DNA of 44,983 nt from a virus, in the IMG/VR virus record IMGVR_UViG_3300031251_000041, positions 1 to 44,983 of that record; one strand, written 5' to 3'. The translations under genes and the position numbers were made by a program. Shown piece after piece: positions 1-7,360 of the stretch. Every line of letters starts with the position of its first letter. Position 1 is the first letter of the stretch. The notes beneath the pieces were generated by a model. It was not told where the DNA came from. It searched no databases and saw nothing but the letters and a program-made list of their open reading frames with translations.

Positions 1-1256
1 TGCGTGCGTTGTTCCTGTTTGCGAATGGCGAACCCATCGGCACCGAGGGCATCTACTGGCTCAAGATGCACGTGGCGAACTGCGGTGACTTCAACAAGAT
101 CGGCAAGCGACCGATAGAGGAGCGCATCAAGTGGGTGGACGACAACATCGACCTCATACGCGACTACGTGAAGCGCCCCCTCTATGCAACGGGATGGACG
201 CAAGCGGACTGTCCGTTCCTATTTCTTGCGTCGTGCCGGGAGCTTGTGAGTGCCGTAGACGCGGGGCCTACATACGTCACCCGACTGCCTGTGAGCTTCG
301 ATGGCAGCTGCAGCGGCATTCAGCACCTCGCTGCGATGACGCGGGCACCCGAGGGCCGCTACGTCAACCTGACTGACACGCCTGAACCGCAAGACGTTTA
401 CCAGCTCGTGGCGGACCAGGTTAAATCCAGGATTGAGGCGGACGAAGAGAACCCCGTGCTGCGCAAGCAGTGTCTCGACTATGGCATCAACCGCTCCGTA
501 GTTAAGCGCAACGTGATGACGTTTGCTTATTCGAGCAAGGTCTTCGGCATGGGGCAGCAGCATCTTGAGGACCTCATGGAGCCGTTGAAGCTCAAGGTTC
601 TCAAGAAGGAGCTGGAGGTTCACCCATTTGGTGACGACGAGGGCTACGCCGCTGCGCGATATCTCGCAAAGCACACGCACGCAGCCATCGTTGAACTTGT
701 GCGCCTACCTGCGCAGGCAATGGCGTTCCTGCAGGCTTGCGCGCGAGCGTTGGCTCACGAAGGTAAACCTCTGCGTTGGACGACCCCCGCAGGCATCCCG
801 TGGATCAATCGCTACCACGACGCCACGGTGCAGCGTGTCGAGTTGTGGCTGAACGACCACGGCGTCAAGACGCGCACACGTATCACGGTGGCCACAGGCT
901 CCGAGACTGAAATCTCGAAGGACAAGGTGGCCGCTGGCGTAAGTCCAAACTTCGTTCACGCCAACGACGCTGCACATCTGCTGCTGACTGTAGGGGCAGC
1001 GCGCGACGAAGGCATCACTGACATCGCGACGGTTCACGACAGCTTCGGTTGTCATGCATCACACGCTGGTCGCTTCAACCAAATCATCAGGGAGCAATTC
1101 CTGAAGATGTACACGGACCACGACGTGCTCGCTGAGTTGCTTGCGAGCGCGAAGGCTGACCTGACACCAGCCAACCACCATCGGCTACCCGAGCTGCCCG
1201 AGAAGGGCGCACTAGACCTCAAGGAAATCCTGAATGCCAAATATGCCTTCGCGTGA
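1..1256 (+). CDS. T7-type single-subunit RNA polymerase, C-terminal part
   Basis: Phage DNA-directed RNA polymerase, the enzyme that transcribes middle and late phage genes from phage-specific promoters. The coding frame enters the window at base 3, and the N-terminal part lies at the right end of the window. Visible catalytic motifs: motif A FDGSCSGIQH (metal-binding Asp), motif B RSVVKRNVMTFAYSSK (Lys and Tyr of the O-helix), motif C VHDSFG (second metal Asp), and the family C-terminus ending FAFA. The stretch aligning to the T7 specificity loop (around RVELWLNDHG) differs from T7, and the position of T7 N748 appears to be Glu, so a non-T7 promoter sequence is expected. Merging the 8-base end overlap gives about 821 aa, against 883 in T7. 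Family assignment is certain; the promoter remark is inference. Confidence 0.97.
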   Translation, partial: RALFLFANGEPIGTEGIYWLKMHVANCGDFNKIGKRPIEERIKWVDDNIDLIRDYVKRPLYATGWTQADCPFLFLASCRELVSAVDAGPTYVTRLPVSFDGSCSGIQHLAAMTRAPEGRYVNLTDTPEPQDVYQLVADQVKSRIEADEENPVLRKQCLDYGINRSVVKRNVMTFAYSSKVFGMGQQHLEDLMEPLKLKVLKKELEVHPFGDDEGYAAARYLAKHTHAAIVELVRLPAQAMAFLQACARALAHEGKPLRWTTPAGIPWINRYHDATVQRVELWLNDHGVKTRTRITVATGSETEISKDKVAAGVSPNFVHANDAAHLLLTVGAARDEGITDIATVHDSFGCHASHAGRFNQIIREQFLKMYTDHDVLAELLASAKADLTPANHHRLPELPEKGALDLKEILNAKYAFA

Positions 1257-1428
1257 AACTCTCGACGCACAGCGCCTCATGCTCCTTGAGCGAGCGTGGA
1301 ACGCGCTGATCCCCAAGAGCGCCATCAACGCCACCATCATCCCAGAGACTGGCGTCCGTTATCTGCACCCCACGAAGGGCTACCGCTACGTCGGCAAGCG
1401 CCGCTTCGCAATCCGAGGAGTTCTCTGA
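1234..1428 (+). CDS. Small hypothetical protein, 64 aa
   Basis: Unrecognised 64-residue basic protein. It overlaps the end of the RNA polymerase gene by 23 bases and is preceded by an AAGGA Shine-Dalgarno about 10 bases upstream. A second in-frame ATG at 1243 is possible. It is Arg/Lys-rich at the C-terminus and has no recognisable domain. First of nine tightly packed small genes between the polymerase gene and the terminator at 2971; its position matches the small early genes that follow gene 1 in T7-like phages. Confidence 0.65.
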   Translation: MPNMPSRETLDAQRLMLLERAWNALIPKSAINATIIPETGVRYLHPTKGYRYVGKRRFAIRGVL

Positions 1429-1429
1429 C

Positions 1430-1666
1430 ATGCCCACCAAGACCAATCCACTCAGCAACATCACCACGTTCGAAGGTCTCGCCGCACACGCCGAGGAAGG
1501 CCTGACTATCTCCGCGAAGTTCCTCAAGTCCCTGCTCGACAACGACCACTTGAGCGATGAAGGCGCGGCTCAAGTCACCATCGCTCTCTACGCCATCACG
1601 ACGGGAGCAATGGCCATCTGCGCGCGTGCTATCGAACTCAACGGCGAAACCGAAACGGAGAACTGA
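1430..1666 (+). CDS. Small hypothetical protein, 78 aa
   Basis: Unrecognised acidic protein of 78 residues. It starts at ATG with a good GAGGAG site upstream and begins one base after the previous stop codon. The C-terminal half contains an Ala-rich hydrophobic helix (residues roughly 45-68) followed by an acidic tail. The helix could be amphipathic or membrane-associated, but no family is recognised. Confidence 0.65.
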   Translation: MPTKTNPLSNITTFEGLAAHAEEGLTISAKFLKSLLDNDHLSDEGAAQVTIALYAITTGAMAICARAIELNGETETEN

Positions 1667-1669
1667 CAC

Positions 1670-1849
1670 ATGCAGCTCAGCACCACTTTCCACAACGCAC
1701 GCCAAGTGAACCCTGAGCGCATCGTACGCGCCGCCATCCTCAATGGCACCCCTGTTCCTCCTGTTGCCGCTGCGGTCCTTGAGGCCCGTGGGGTCAACGT
1801 CGGGGAGCTGGAGCAGCGCCTGCGGCAGAACATGGAGTTCAGGCAGTGA
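1670..1849 (+). CDS. Small hypothetical protein, 59 aa
   Basis: Predicted 59-residue protein, ATG start 3 bases after the previous stop, with an acggag-type site upstream. It has a basic N-terminus (NPERIVRAAI) and two predicted helices (PVAAAVLEARGVN and GELEQRLRQNMEF), giving the look of a small helical DNA- or protein-binding unit. No family recognised. The stop overlaps the GTG start of the next gene. Confidence 0.6.
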   Translation: MQLSTTFHNARQVNPERIVRAAILNGTPVPPVAAAVLEARGVNVGELEQRLRQNMEFRQ

Positions 1850-1983
1850 CCATCGGACCATGCGAAACACGTTCTGACCACGACTGCCGATATGCAGCCC
1901 GCGAGGCCTTCGTGTTCTACGGCGACTACGATTGGCCGTCGTACAGCGAGTGGCTGATACCTGGCACAAGCCTGGAGGACTGA
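1846..1983 (+). CDS. Small hypothetical protein, 45 aa
   Basis: Short gene with a GTG start overlapping the previous stop (GTGA) and a GGAG site 9 bases upstream, typical of translational coupling. The product is acidic and rich in Tyr/Trp (FVFYGDYDWPSYSEW) with two Cys near the N-terminus. No homology recognised. Support is the ribosome binding site and tight packing only. Confidence 0.5.
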   Translation: MTIGPCETRSDHDCRYAAREAFVFYGDYDWPSYSEWLIPGTSLED

Positions 1984-2169
1984 ATGTGCGTTCGTAGCTC
2001 TCGCACTGAACCATACGTGGTCGAAGGCAACACAGCGCGCGGGTTCATGGTGGTTCACCGTGGGCCCACCGTCGTCGCCAAGGACCTGAAACGCGTAGAG
2101 GCAATCGCCCTCGCGAACGCACTCAACGAAGGAGCACAACGCAATGGGTATGCGCCAACGCGCTGCTGA
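1984..2169 (+). CDS. Small hypothetical protein, 61 aa
   Basis: ATG directly follows the stop of the upstream gene, with GGAGGA located in the end of that gene. The product has a beta-rich N-terminal half (ARGFMVVHRGPTVVAKDL) and an alpha-helical C-terminal half (EAIALANALNEGAQRNG), a pattern common in small phage proteins of unknown role. No domain assigned. Confidence 0.6.
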   Translation: MCVRSSRTEPYVVEGNTARGFMVVHRGPTVVAKDLKRVEAIALANALNEGAQRNGYAPTRC

Positions 2170-2272
2170 TTGGCACGGTGAGAAGGCCATGAAGGCCTAC
2201 CGCGCTCGCGACTACAAGACCTACGAACGCCACATCCGCATCGCGGACAAACTCTGGAGCACCTGCAAGTGA
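2144..2272 (+). CDS. Small basic hypothetical protein, 42 aa
   Basis: Starts inside the previous gene, with a strong AAGGAG 10 bases upstream of ATG, and ends in a TGA that overlaps the GTG start of the next gene. The product is 42 residues, rich in Arg/Lys/Tyr and probably a single helix (KAMKAYRARDYKTYERHIRI). Function unknown. Confidence 0.55.
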   Translation: MGMRQRAADWHGEKAMKAYRARDYKTYERHIRIADKLWSTCK

Positions 2273-2658
2273 GTTACGGACAAATCAGACTGGTAGACAA
2301 CGAAGAAGCAGAGCTGATCGTTGACAGCTACGGCAGCAACGGCAGCGATGCCGATTACGCCTTTGTAGTGCTAATCGATGGTGTCGCCGTTGGCGTCAGT
2401 GCCCCCAAGGCCCGTCAGCTGGTCGATTTCATCCAGACCAAGCTGGGCGACGAGAAACCCAAGACCAAGAAGGCTCCCAAGGGTGCTCAGGCCTACAAGG
2501 GCAACGGGAAGCACGAGTGGGAGAGCGTGGCGTACGCCGTCGAGCGGCTCCGTGTCCCCGGAGGCTGGCTCTATCAGACCTACAACGGTGACAACTACGA
2601 AGTCTCCAAGGCTGTCACGTTCGTCCCGGTGCCAGAAGTCGTGGGGTACGCCGTATGA
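2269..2658 (+). CDS. Hypothetical protein, 129 aa
   Basis: Unrecognised protein starting at GTG that overlaps the previous stop. N-terminal residues 1-60 are predicted beta-rich with an acidic surface (LVDNEEAELIVDSYG). A Lys/Pro linker follows (KPKTKKAPKGAQ), then a C-terminal segment with aromatic residues (WLYQTYNGDNYEV). The ATG of the next gene overlaps its stop codon. It is the largest member of the 1.2-3.0 kb small-gene block. Confidence 0.7.
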   Translation: MSYGQIRLVDNEEAELIVDSYGSNGSDADYAFVVLIDGVAVGVSAPKARQLVDFIQTKLGDEKPKTKKAPKGAQAYKGNGKHEWESVAYAVERLRVPGGWLYQTYNGDNYEVSKAVTFVPVPEVVGYAV

Positions 2659-2813
2659 AGTCCCGCGTCATCATCCACATGGGCGCATCCAAGCACACTG
2701 TGACCGTGCAGGACGCGTCGGGTAACCCCGTGGTGTTCGACCTCTTCGCGATGACGAAGGATCAGCGCCGGCAGTTTCACCGCGAGTTCATGAAGGCGTA
2801 TCGTGCCAGCTAA
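2655..2813 (+). CDS. Small hypothetical protein, 52 aa
   Basis: ATGA overlap with the preceding stop codon indicates coupled translation. The 52-residue product has a short beta-strand N-terminus (RVIIHMGASKHTVTVQDASG) and a basic helical C-terminus (MTKDQRRQFHREFMKAYR). No family recognised. Confidence 0.6.
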   Translation: MKSRVIIHMGASKHTVTVQDASGNPVVFDLFAMTKDQRRQFHREFMKAYRAS

Positions 2814-2967
2814 AACCAAACGCATCATCGTCAGCGGCGCGCGGGTCAACTTCGATCCGCGTGGGACCGCAGAAGCCAACACCTCCCGAGACCCGAAGAA
2901 CTACAAGTCCGAGGAAGCACCCATGCGCCGCAAGCGCTGGGAAGCACGGCAGTCAACCAAGAAGTAA
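2803..2967 (+). CDS. Small basic hypothetical protein, 54 aa
   Basis: GTG start 11 bases inside the end of the preceding gene, with AAGG upstream. The product is strongly basic (TKRIIVSGARVNF near the start, MRRKRWEARQS near the end) and could bind nucleic acid, but no family is recognised. Last gene before the hairpin terminator at 2971-2991. Confidence 0.55.
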   Translation: MPAKTKRIIVSGARVNFDPRGTAEANTSRDPKNYKSEEAPMRRKRWEARQSTKK

Positions 2968-2970
2968 CGC

Positions 2971-2991
2971 GGACCCTACGGGGTCCTTTTT
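2971..2991 (+). terminator. Rho-independent terminator after the small-gene block
   Basis: Perfect 6-bp stem GGACCC / GGGTCC with a 4-base loop TACG, followed directly by five T. It begins 3 bases after the stop codon of the last small gene. It separates the polymerase and small-gene transcript from the replication module, so a promoter is expected in the next 56 bases. Confidence 0.85.
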
Positions 2992-3047
2992 CATATGCGG
3001 GGGCCGCTGCGCCGCCGCCCTATCTAAACCAAGGGAACAAACGACTG
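2992..3047 (+). promoter_or_regulatory. Candidate promoter region upstream of the replication module
   Basis: A 56-base gap between the terminator and the first replication-region gene. It contains CATATGCGGGGG right after the terminator T-run, and CTATCTAAACCAAGGGAAC just before the start codon. CATATGCGG recurs at 38949, upstream of the first early gene, and a related CATATAGGG occurs at 38731. Location makes a promoter likely; the exact site is not established. Confidence 0.35.
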
Positions 3048-3302
3048 ATGTTTTCCAAAATCAAAGCGTGGATCACCGGCGAGGTGACCACCATCGAGAC
3101 CATCCTGTCGGGCTTCTACAAGACCGTGCATGATCTGGAGCAGCACGCCGTAGACAAGTTCGAGCAGGCGAAAGAGCACGCCATCGAGGCCGGTGCGGCT
3201 CTGCAGTGGCACAAGGAAGCCACGGAAGCCGAAGCCAACGCGAAGGCCACCGCGCAGACCGCTCTGGAAGTGGCCGAGAAGATCAAGGGCCTCGTAGCCT
3301 GA
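3048..3302 (+). CDS. Hypothetical helical protein, 84 aa
   Basis: Unrecognised protein that is almost entirely alpha-helical, with likely coiled-coil character: heptad-like Ala/Glu/Lys repeats from residue 30 to the end (EATEAEANAKATAQTALEVAEK). First gene after the terminator, with AAGGGA upstream of its ATG. Its TGA overlaps the ATG of the following membrane protein gene, so the two may act together. Confidence 0.7.
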   Translation: MFSKIKAWITGEVTTIETILSGFYKTVHDLEQHAVDKFEQAKEHAIEAGAALQWHKEATEAEANAKATAQTALEVAEKIKGLVA

Positions 3303-3820
3303 TGCAGCACATCCACATGAGCACGGGCTTCCTGTTCGTGCTCGCGCTGTTCGTCGTCGGCCTCGTGGCTGTGATCCTCGCGTATCGGGCGAGCGTCAAG
3401 CGTGACCGTCTTCTGGCCGAGCGCTTCGAGATGGACAGCGATGTCTCCCCGCGCCCGTACAGGGAACATCTCGCGTATCCGCACGCCGAACCGAGTGCAG
3501 CAGACGTCGCTGCGTTCGAGCGTCACTATGCCCCGCGCACTGCGCCCCCAGCGCCTGCGTACCAGACGTTTGCACCAGTAGCGCCGGTGTACACCCACGA
3601 CCCTATGTCTGGCCTAGCGACCGGAATGATCCTTGGCTCCGCGTTGAGCCATCACGACCACACCACGACCATCATCAACAACGACACGCCGTCACACCAC
3701 AGCGTGGATAGCTCGTCGTCGTCGTCCTACTCGCCGTCAAGCGACAGCGGCTTCAGCTACGACAGCGGAAGCTCCTCGTACGACAGCGGTTCCTCAGGTG
3801 GCTTTGACGCCTCCTTCTGA
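3302..3820 (+). CDS. Membrane protein with Ser/His-rich tail, 172 aa
   Basis: Predicted single-pass membrane protein. Residues about 7-28 form a strong transmembrane helix (FLFVLALFVVGLVAVILAYR). It is followed by a basic stretch, a Pro/Ala-rich middle, a His/Thr cluster (SHHDHTTTIINND) and a low-complexity Ser/Tyr/Asp/Gly tail ending GGFDASF. The ATG overlaps the previous TGA. The His cluster could bind metal, but no function is recognised. Confidence 0.75.
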   Translation: MQHIHMSTGFLFVLALFVVGLVAVILAYRASVKRDRLLAERFEMDSDVSPRPYREHLAYPHAEPSAADVAAFERHYAPRTAPPAPAYQTFAPVAPVYTHDPMSGLATGMILGSALSHHDHTTTIINNDTPSHHSVDSSSSSSYSPSSDSGFSYDSGSSSYDSGSSGGFDASF

Positions 3821-3846
3821 TTTCAAGAAAGACATTTCGACTACCT

Positions 3847-4419
3847 ATGGCTGACAAGATTACGAAAATCCTTCCCGCTGGCATCGCGGTGTTCCCCAAG
3901 CTGAACGAGATTGATGTCTACCAGCCTCTCGACAAGAAGGGCAGGCCGAACGGTGCGCAGAAGCGCCGCTTCATCACTCGCGTGAAGTTCAGCGACGAAG
4001 ATCATCGCAAGGTGGACGCGTATCTCAAGAAGGTGGCAAAGGAGTTGCTGCCCGACGTCGAGAACCCGAAGCTGCCTTGGAAGAAGGACAAGAAGACGGG
4101 CGACCTGTCTCTGGAAGCGACCTCTGGCGAGAAGTATCGACCGCCAGTGTTCGACGCCAAGAACAACAAGGTCCCCGAGAACGTCGTCATCGGCGGCGGC
4201 TCGACCCTCAAGCTCGACGTCACCGTCAATGCCTATGAGGGCTTCGGCGGCGGCATCAATCTGTACATGCGTGCGGTGCAGCTGCTCGACCTCAAGCAAT
4301 CGGACTTCGGCAAGTCGTCGTTCGAAGAGGCCGAGGGCTTCTCGTACTCCGGCGACGAAGACGAGAGTGAAGGCTCCCCGTTCGATCCGTCAGAGGGCGA
4401 CGACGACACAGACTTCTAA
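3847..4419 (+). CDS. Single-stranded DNA-binding protein (T7 gp2.5-like)
   Basis: Probable ssDNA-binding protein that coats single strands and contacts polymerase and helicase during replication. Evidence: about 190 aa (gp2.5 is 232); an OB-fold-like core with the family-style segment VIGGGSTLKLDVTVNAYEG near residues 115-133; a long acidic tail ending DDDTDF, with a terminal aromatic residue as in T7 gp2.5; and position immediately before endonuclease I, as in T7. The stop overlaps the ATG of the next gene (TAATG). Overall identity to T7 looks low, so the call rests on architecture and context. Confidence 0.85.
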   Translation: MADKITKILPAGIAVFPKLNEIDVYQPLDKKGRPNGAQKRRFITRVKFSDEDHRKVDAYLKKVAKELLPDVENPKLPWKKDKKTGDLSLEATSGEKYRPPVFDAKNNKVPENVVIGGGSTLKLDVTVNAYEGFGGGINLYMRAVQLLDLKQSDFGKSSFEEAEGFSYSGDEDESEGSPFDPSEGDDDTDF

Positions 4420-4871
4420 TGGCTAATCCTGCATTGTCGCTTGAGCCTGCTTTTCGAAGTGGACTTGAGCGGCGTGTCGCAGAGCAGCTCGACAAGGCCG
4501 ACGTAGCGTTCCTATTCGAAGACGATTGGGTTCACTACGTCGTCCCTGAGCGCAATGCGAAGTACCTACCAGACTTCAAGTTCGAAGGCACCAACATCAT
4601 CATCGAGGCCAAGGGTCGCTTTGGTGGTGCGTGGCGCGGAAGCGATAAGGGCGCTGAAGAGCGTCAGAAGCTGATCCTGCTCAAGGAGCAACACCCTGAG
4701 CTGGAGATACGCATCGTCTTCGAACGAGCATCCACACCAATCTACAAGGGCAGCAAGACCACCTACGCAAAGTGGGCGGACACGCACGGCTTCAAGTGGG
4801 CCGACAAAGGCACTGTGCCTGCGGATTGGATCAAAGAGCTTCAACAATCCAAAACTGAGAAGAGGAAGTGA
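4419..4871 (+). CDS. Endonuclease I (Holliday junction resolvase, T7 gp3-like)
   Basis: Structure-specific endonuclease that resolves branched DNA and helps degrade host DNA. All key residues of the T7 enzyme are seen: Glu17 in RSGLE, Asp52 in YLPDF, and Glu63/Lys65 in IIEAKG. The downstream segment EQHPELEIRIVF and the block ADKGTVPADWIKE also match the family. Length 150 aa, against 149 in T7. It sits between the ssDNA-binding protein and a helix-turn-helix gene. Confidence 0.96.
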   Translation: MANPALSLEPAFRSGLERRVAEQLDKADVAFLFEDDWVHYVVPERNAKYLPDFKFEGTNIIIEAKGRFGGAWRGSDKGAEERQKLILLKEQHPELEIRIVFERASTPIYKGSKTTYAKWADTHGFKWADKGTVPADWIKELQQSKTEKRK

Positions 4872-4873
4872 CT

Positions 4874-5359
4874 ATGAAGATTGGCGACAAGGTTATCTCC
4901 CGCGAGTACGCGAACAATAACGTCACCCCTGCTTGGACCTATGGCCTCACAGGCACAATCATTCCCGACGAATACCACGCAGGCAAGCCGTACTGGCTGG
5001 TGCGGTTCGACAGGGATGAGGCTTACGAGGCTGGTCACGGGCGTTTCAAAAACGAGTGGTTTGTCCGCGCCTCGATGCTGGAACTGGTGAAGGACAACAC
5101 CATCACCATCGGCACCCCGACGCTCGCGGGTGACCTGCGGCTCACTCCTCAGACGCGCAAAATCCTCGCGCACCTCGAAGAGGGCAAGTCGATCACGAAC
5201 AACGAGAGCATGTTGGTCTACCACATCTATCGTTTGTCGGACTGCATCTTCAAGCTCCGCAAGGCGGGCTACAACATCGACCTGACGATGAAGGAAGATG
5301 GCGTTGGCGGCAAGTACGCCAGCTACAAGCTCGTGAAGCCCGTAGCTCTCGCTGCGTGA
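4874..5359 (+). CDS. Phage protein with C-terminal winged-helix-like domain, 161 aa
   Basis: Unnamed protein. The N-terminal half (residues 1-75) resembles a small SH3-like beta barrel (IGDKVISREYA, TIIPDEYHAGKPYWLVRFD). The C-terminal half looks like the phage winged-helix module (ILAHLEEGKSITNNESMLV and HIYRLSDCIFKLRKAGYNI). The ATG at 4874 was chosen because AAGAGGAA lies 7 bases upstream; an upstream GTG at 4868 overlaps the previous stop but has no room for a ribosome site. Likely DNA-binding, role unknown. Confidence 0.75.
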   Translation: MKIGDKVISREYANNNVTPAWTYGLTGTIIPDEYHAGKPYWLVRFDRDEAYEAGHGRFKNEWFVRASMLELVKDNTITIGTPTLAGDLRLTPQTRKILAHLEEGKSITNNESMLVYHIYRLSDCIFKLRKAGYNIDLTMKEDGVGGKYASYKLVKPVALAA

Positions 5360-5547
5360 CCGTCACTGCATTCTTAGGCTCAGTGCTGACAGGGGTGCTC
5401 ATATTCGGGCAACTCCTGTTGGTGCTGGGCCTGATGGTCTCAGTGATGTGTGCGTTCATCGTGGCCATCGTCATCAGTGACATCTGCAACATGCTGCGCA
5501 TCAAGAGACAGCGCAGAGCTGAGCAAGGAGATACGTGGGGTTCCTAA
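5356..5547 (+). CDS. Small membrane protein, 63 aa
   Basis: GTGA overlap with the previous stop. Long hydrophobic region (residues about 4-46) that could form two helices (FLGSVLTGVLIFGQLLLVLG and MVSVMCAFIVAIVISDI), then a basic cytoplasmic tail (RIKRQRRAEQ). No family recognised. It overlaps the start of the primase-helicase gene by 13 bases. Confidence 0.65.
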   Translation: MTVTAFLGSVLTGVLIFGQLLLVLGLMVSVMCAFIVAIVISDICNMLRIKRQRRAEQGDTWGS

Positions 5548-7193
5548 GACATGATCCATGCCCGTGCGGTAAATCATCGGACGGGCTTTCGGTATACGAC
5601 GACGGCGCATTCTGCCAAGTCTGCGAGAAGCAATTCAAGGGAGACGGCCTCAACAGCTTCACCGAGGACGACGTAGCGGCACACAACGCCGACAAGGATT
5701 GGACCCGACTGCAGGGTCACTACCAAGCCTTCACGAAGCGTGGCATCACCGAAGAGACCGCGAAGAAGATTGGCTACCAGTTGTCCGAGTTGCCCGATGG
5801 CACCCCGGTCCACCTGATGAACATCAAGGGCGACCGTGGCGAGCTGATCGGACAGAAGACGCGCACGAAGGACAAGGACTTCGCGTGGCGTGGGCCTGCA
5901 GGGAAGAACCCGCCGATATACATGAGCTGGCTCTGGCCGAGCAAAGGCCGCTCTGTGACCCTCACCGAGGGCGAGCTTGACGCGGCGTCGTACTATCAGG
6001 CCTTCGACCACAAGTGGCCCGTAGGCTCCCTGCCGAACGGCGTTGGCTCCGTAGAGAAGGCGATCATCCGCGACTACGACAAGCTCCTGAACTTCGACAC
6101 CGTCTATCTGTGCTTCGACAAAGACGAGCCGGGTCAGAAGGCGTTGGAGAAGGCGTGTGAGCTGCTGCCTGCAGGACGCGTGAAGATCATCACGCTCCCT
6201 GAGGGCTGCAAGGACGCCAATGACGCCCTGCTCAAACACGGGCCTCAGTCACTCGTGCGGGCCTATTGGGACGCCAAGGACTATCGCCCTGACGGCATCG
6301 TGCTGGGCGAGGAGTTCACTCTGGACAAGCTGCAGCAGGCTTGTGCTCAGGGCTTCGCGTTGCCGTACCCCAAGCTGCAGGAGATGACCTACGGCCTGCG
6401 CAAGGGCGAGATTACGATGATCACGGCTGGCTCCGGTATCGGGAAGTCCACGTGGGCGCGTGAGCTGGCCTACTATCTCCACGAGACGCACGCTTGCAAG
6501 ATTGGCAACGTGTACCTGGAGGAGAGCAACATCAAAACGGCGCAGGGCTACGTGGCTCTGCACACCGGGGTGTCGCTAGGCAAGCTGCGGTTCGACCCGA
6601 CTGTCATCACGGACGCGCAGTGGAAAGACGCGCTTGAGAATGTGATCCACAAGAACATGGTCTTCTACGACCACTTCGGATCACTGGAGAGCAAGCGCTT
6701 GCTTTCTAAGATGCGCTACATGGCACAGGTGCTCAAGTGCGATTTCATCGTGCTCGACCACATCAGCATCGTGACCAGTGGCGTCGAGAGTAGCAGCGAA
6801 GGTGAGCGCAAGGACATCGACATCCTGATGACCAACCTGCGCAGTCTCGTGGAAGAGACCGGCGTGGGCATCATTGCCATCGTCCATCTGAAGCGCGCGA
6901 AGGGCAAAGACTTCAACGAGGGCGCTCAGGTTTCCCTGAGTGACTTCCGTGGGTCCGCAGCACTGGAGCAGCTGTCAGACAACGCGTACGCTCTGGAGCG
7001 CAACCAGCAAGCCAAAGACGGCAAGCAGACGAAGTCTCAAATACGCATCCTGAAGTGCCGAGAGATTGGTGAGACAGGCGAGGCTGACGTGCTGGAGTAC
7101 GACAGGAGCGTTGGTCGCAACGTCGTTGCTTCGCCTTTCGAGGCCGTGAGCAACTTTGATCCACACTCAACAGACGAGGATATTCCGTTTTGA
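5535..7193 (+). CDS. DNA primase-helicase (T7 gp4-like)
   Basis: Bifunctional primase and DnaB-type hexameric helicase of the phage replisome, 552 aa (T7: 566). Order of domains: N-terminal zinc ribbon with Cys9, Cys11, Cys27 and Cys30 (CPCGKSSDG ... CQVC); TOPRIM primase with TEGELD (Glu145) and FDKDEPG (Asp195/Asp197); RecA-like helicase with Walker A GSGIGKST at 299-306, LDHISIV Walker B, and an arginine-rich C-terminal part with LERNQQ. The acidic C-terminus ends DEDIPF, an aromatic-terminated polymerase contact as in T7. The GTG start has AAGGAG a few bases upstream. Confidence 0.97.
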   Translation: MGFLRHDPCPCGKSSDGLSVYDDGAFCQVCEKQFKGDGLNSFTEDDVAAHNADKDWTRLQGHYQAFTKRGITEETAKKIGYQLSELPDGTPVHLMNIKGDRGELIGQKTRTKDKDFAWRGPAGKNPPIYMSWLWPSKGRSVTLTEGELDAASYYQAFDHKWPVGSLPNGVGSVEKAIIRDYDKLLNFDTVYLCFDKDEPGQKALEKACELLPAGRVKIITLPEGCKDANDALLKHGPQSLVRAYWDAKDYRPDGIVLGEEFTLDKLQQACAQGFALPYPKLQEMTYGLRKGEITMITAGSGIGKSTWARELAYYLHETHACKIGNVYLEESNIKTAQGYVALHTGVSLGKLRFDPTVITDAQWKDALENVIHKNMVFYDHFGSLESKRLLSKMRYMAQVLKCDFIVLDHISIVTSGVESSSEGERKDIDILMTNLRSLVEETGVGIIAIVHLKRAKGKDFNEGAQVSLSDFRGSAALEQLSDNAYALERNQQAKDGKQTKSQIRILKCREIGETGEADVLEYDRSVGRNVVASPFEAVSNFDPHSTDEDIPF

Positions 7194-7360
7194 TCAAACC
7201 TGAGACTGAGACGTTCACGTGCGGTCAATGTGGGAAGCCTGTGCTCACGTACTGGCATCCCGAGGGCAAAGGGTTGCTTCCGGGGTCATACGCTCTCCTT
7301 GGGGACGTAATGTTCCATGAGGAGTGCTGTGACGAATATCTGAAGGAGTTTCCGAACTGA
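7190..7360 (+). CDS. Small zinc-binding-like protein, 56 aa
   Basis: TTG start overlapping the primase stop (TTGA). The 56-residue product has CGQCG near the N-terminus and HEECCDEY near the C-terminus, a CxxC...HxxC(C) arrangement likely to bind one zinc. The 3' end of this gene contains the AAGGAG that serves the DNA polymerase gene, whose start codon lies inside its last four bases (CTGA). Function unknown. Confidence 0.6.
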   Translation: MIKPETETFTCGQCGKPVLTYWHPEGKGLLPGSYALLGDVMFHEECCDEYLKEFPN

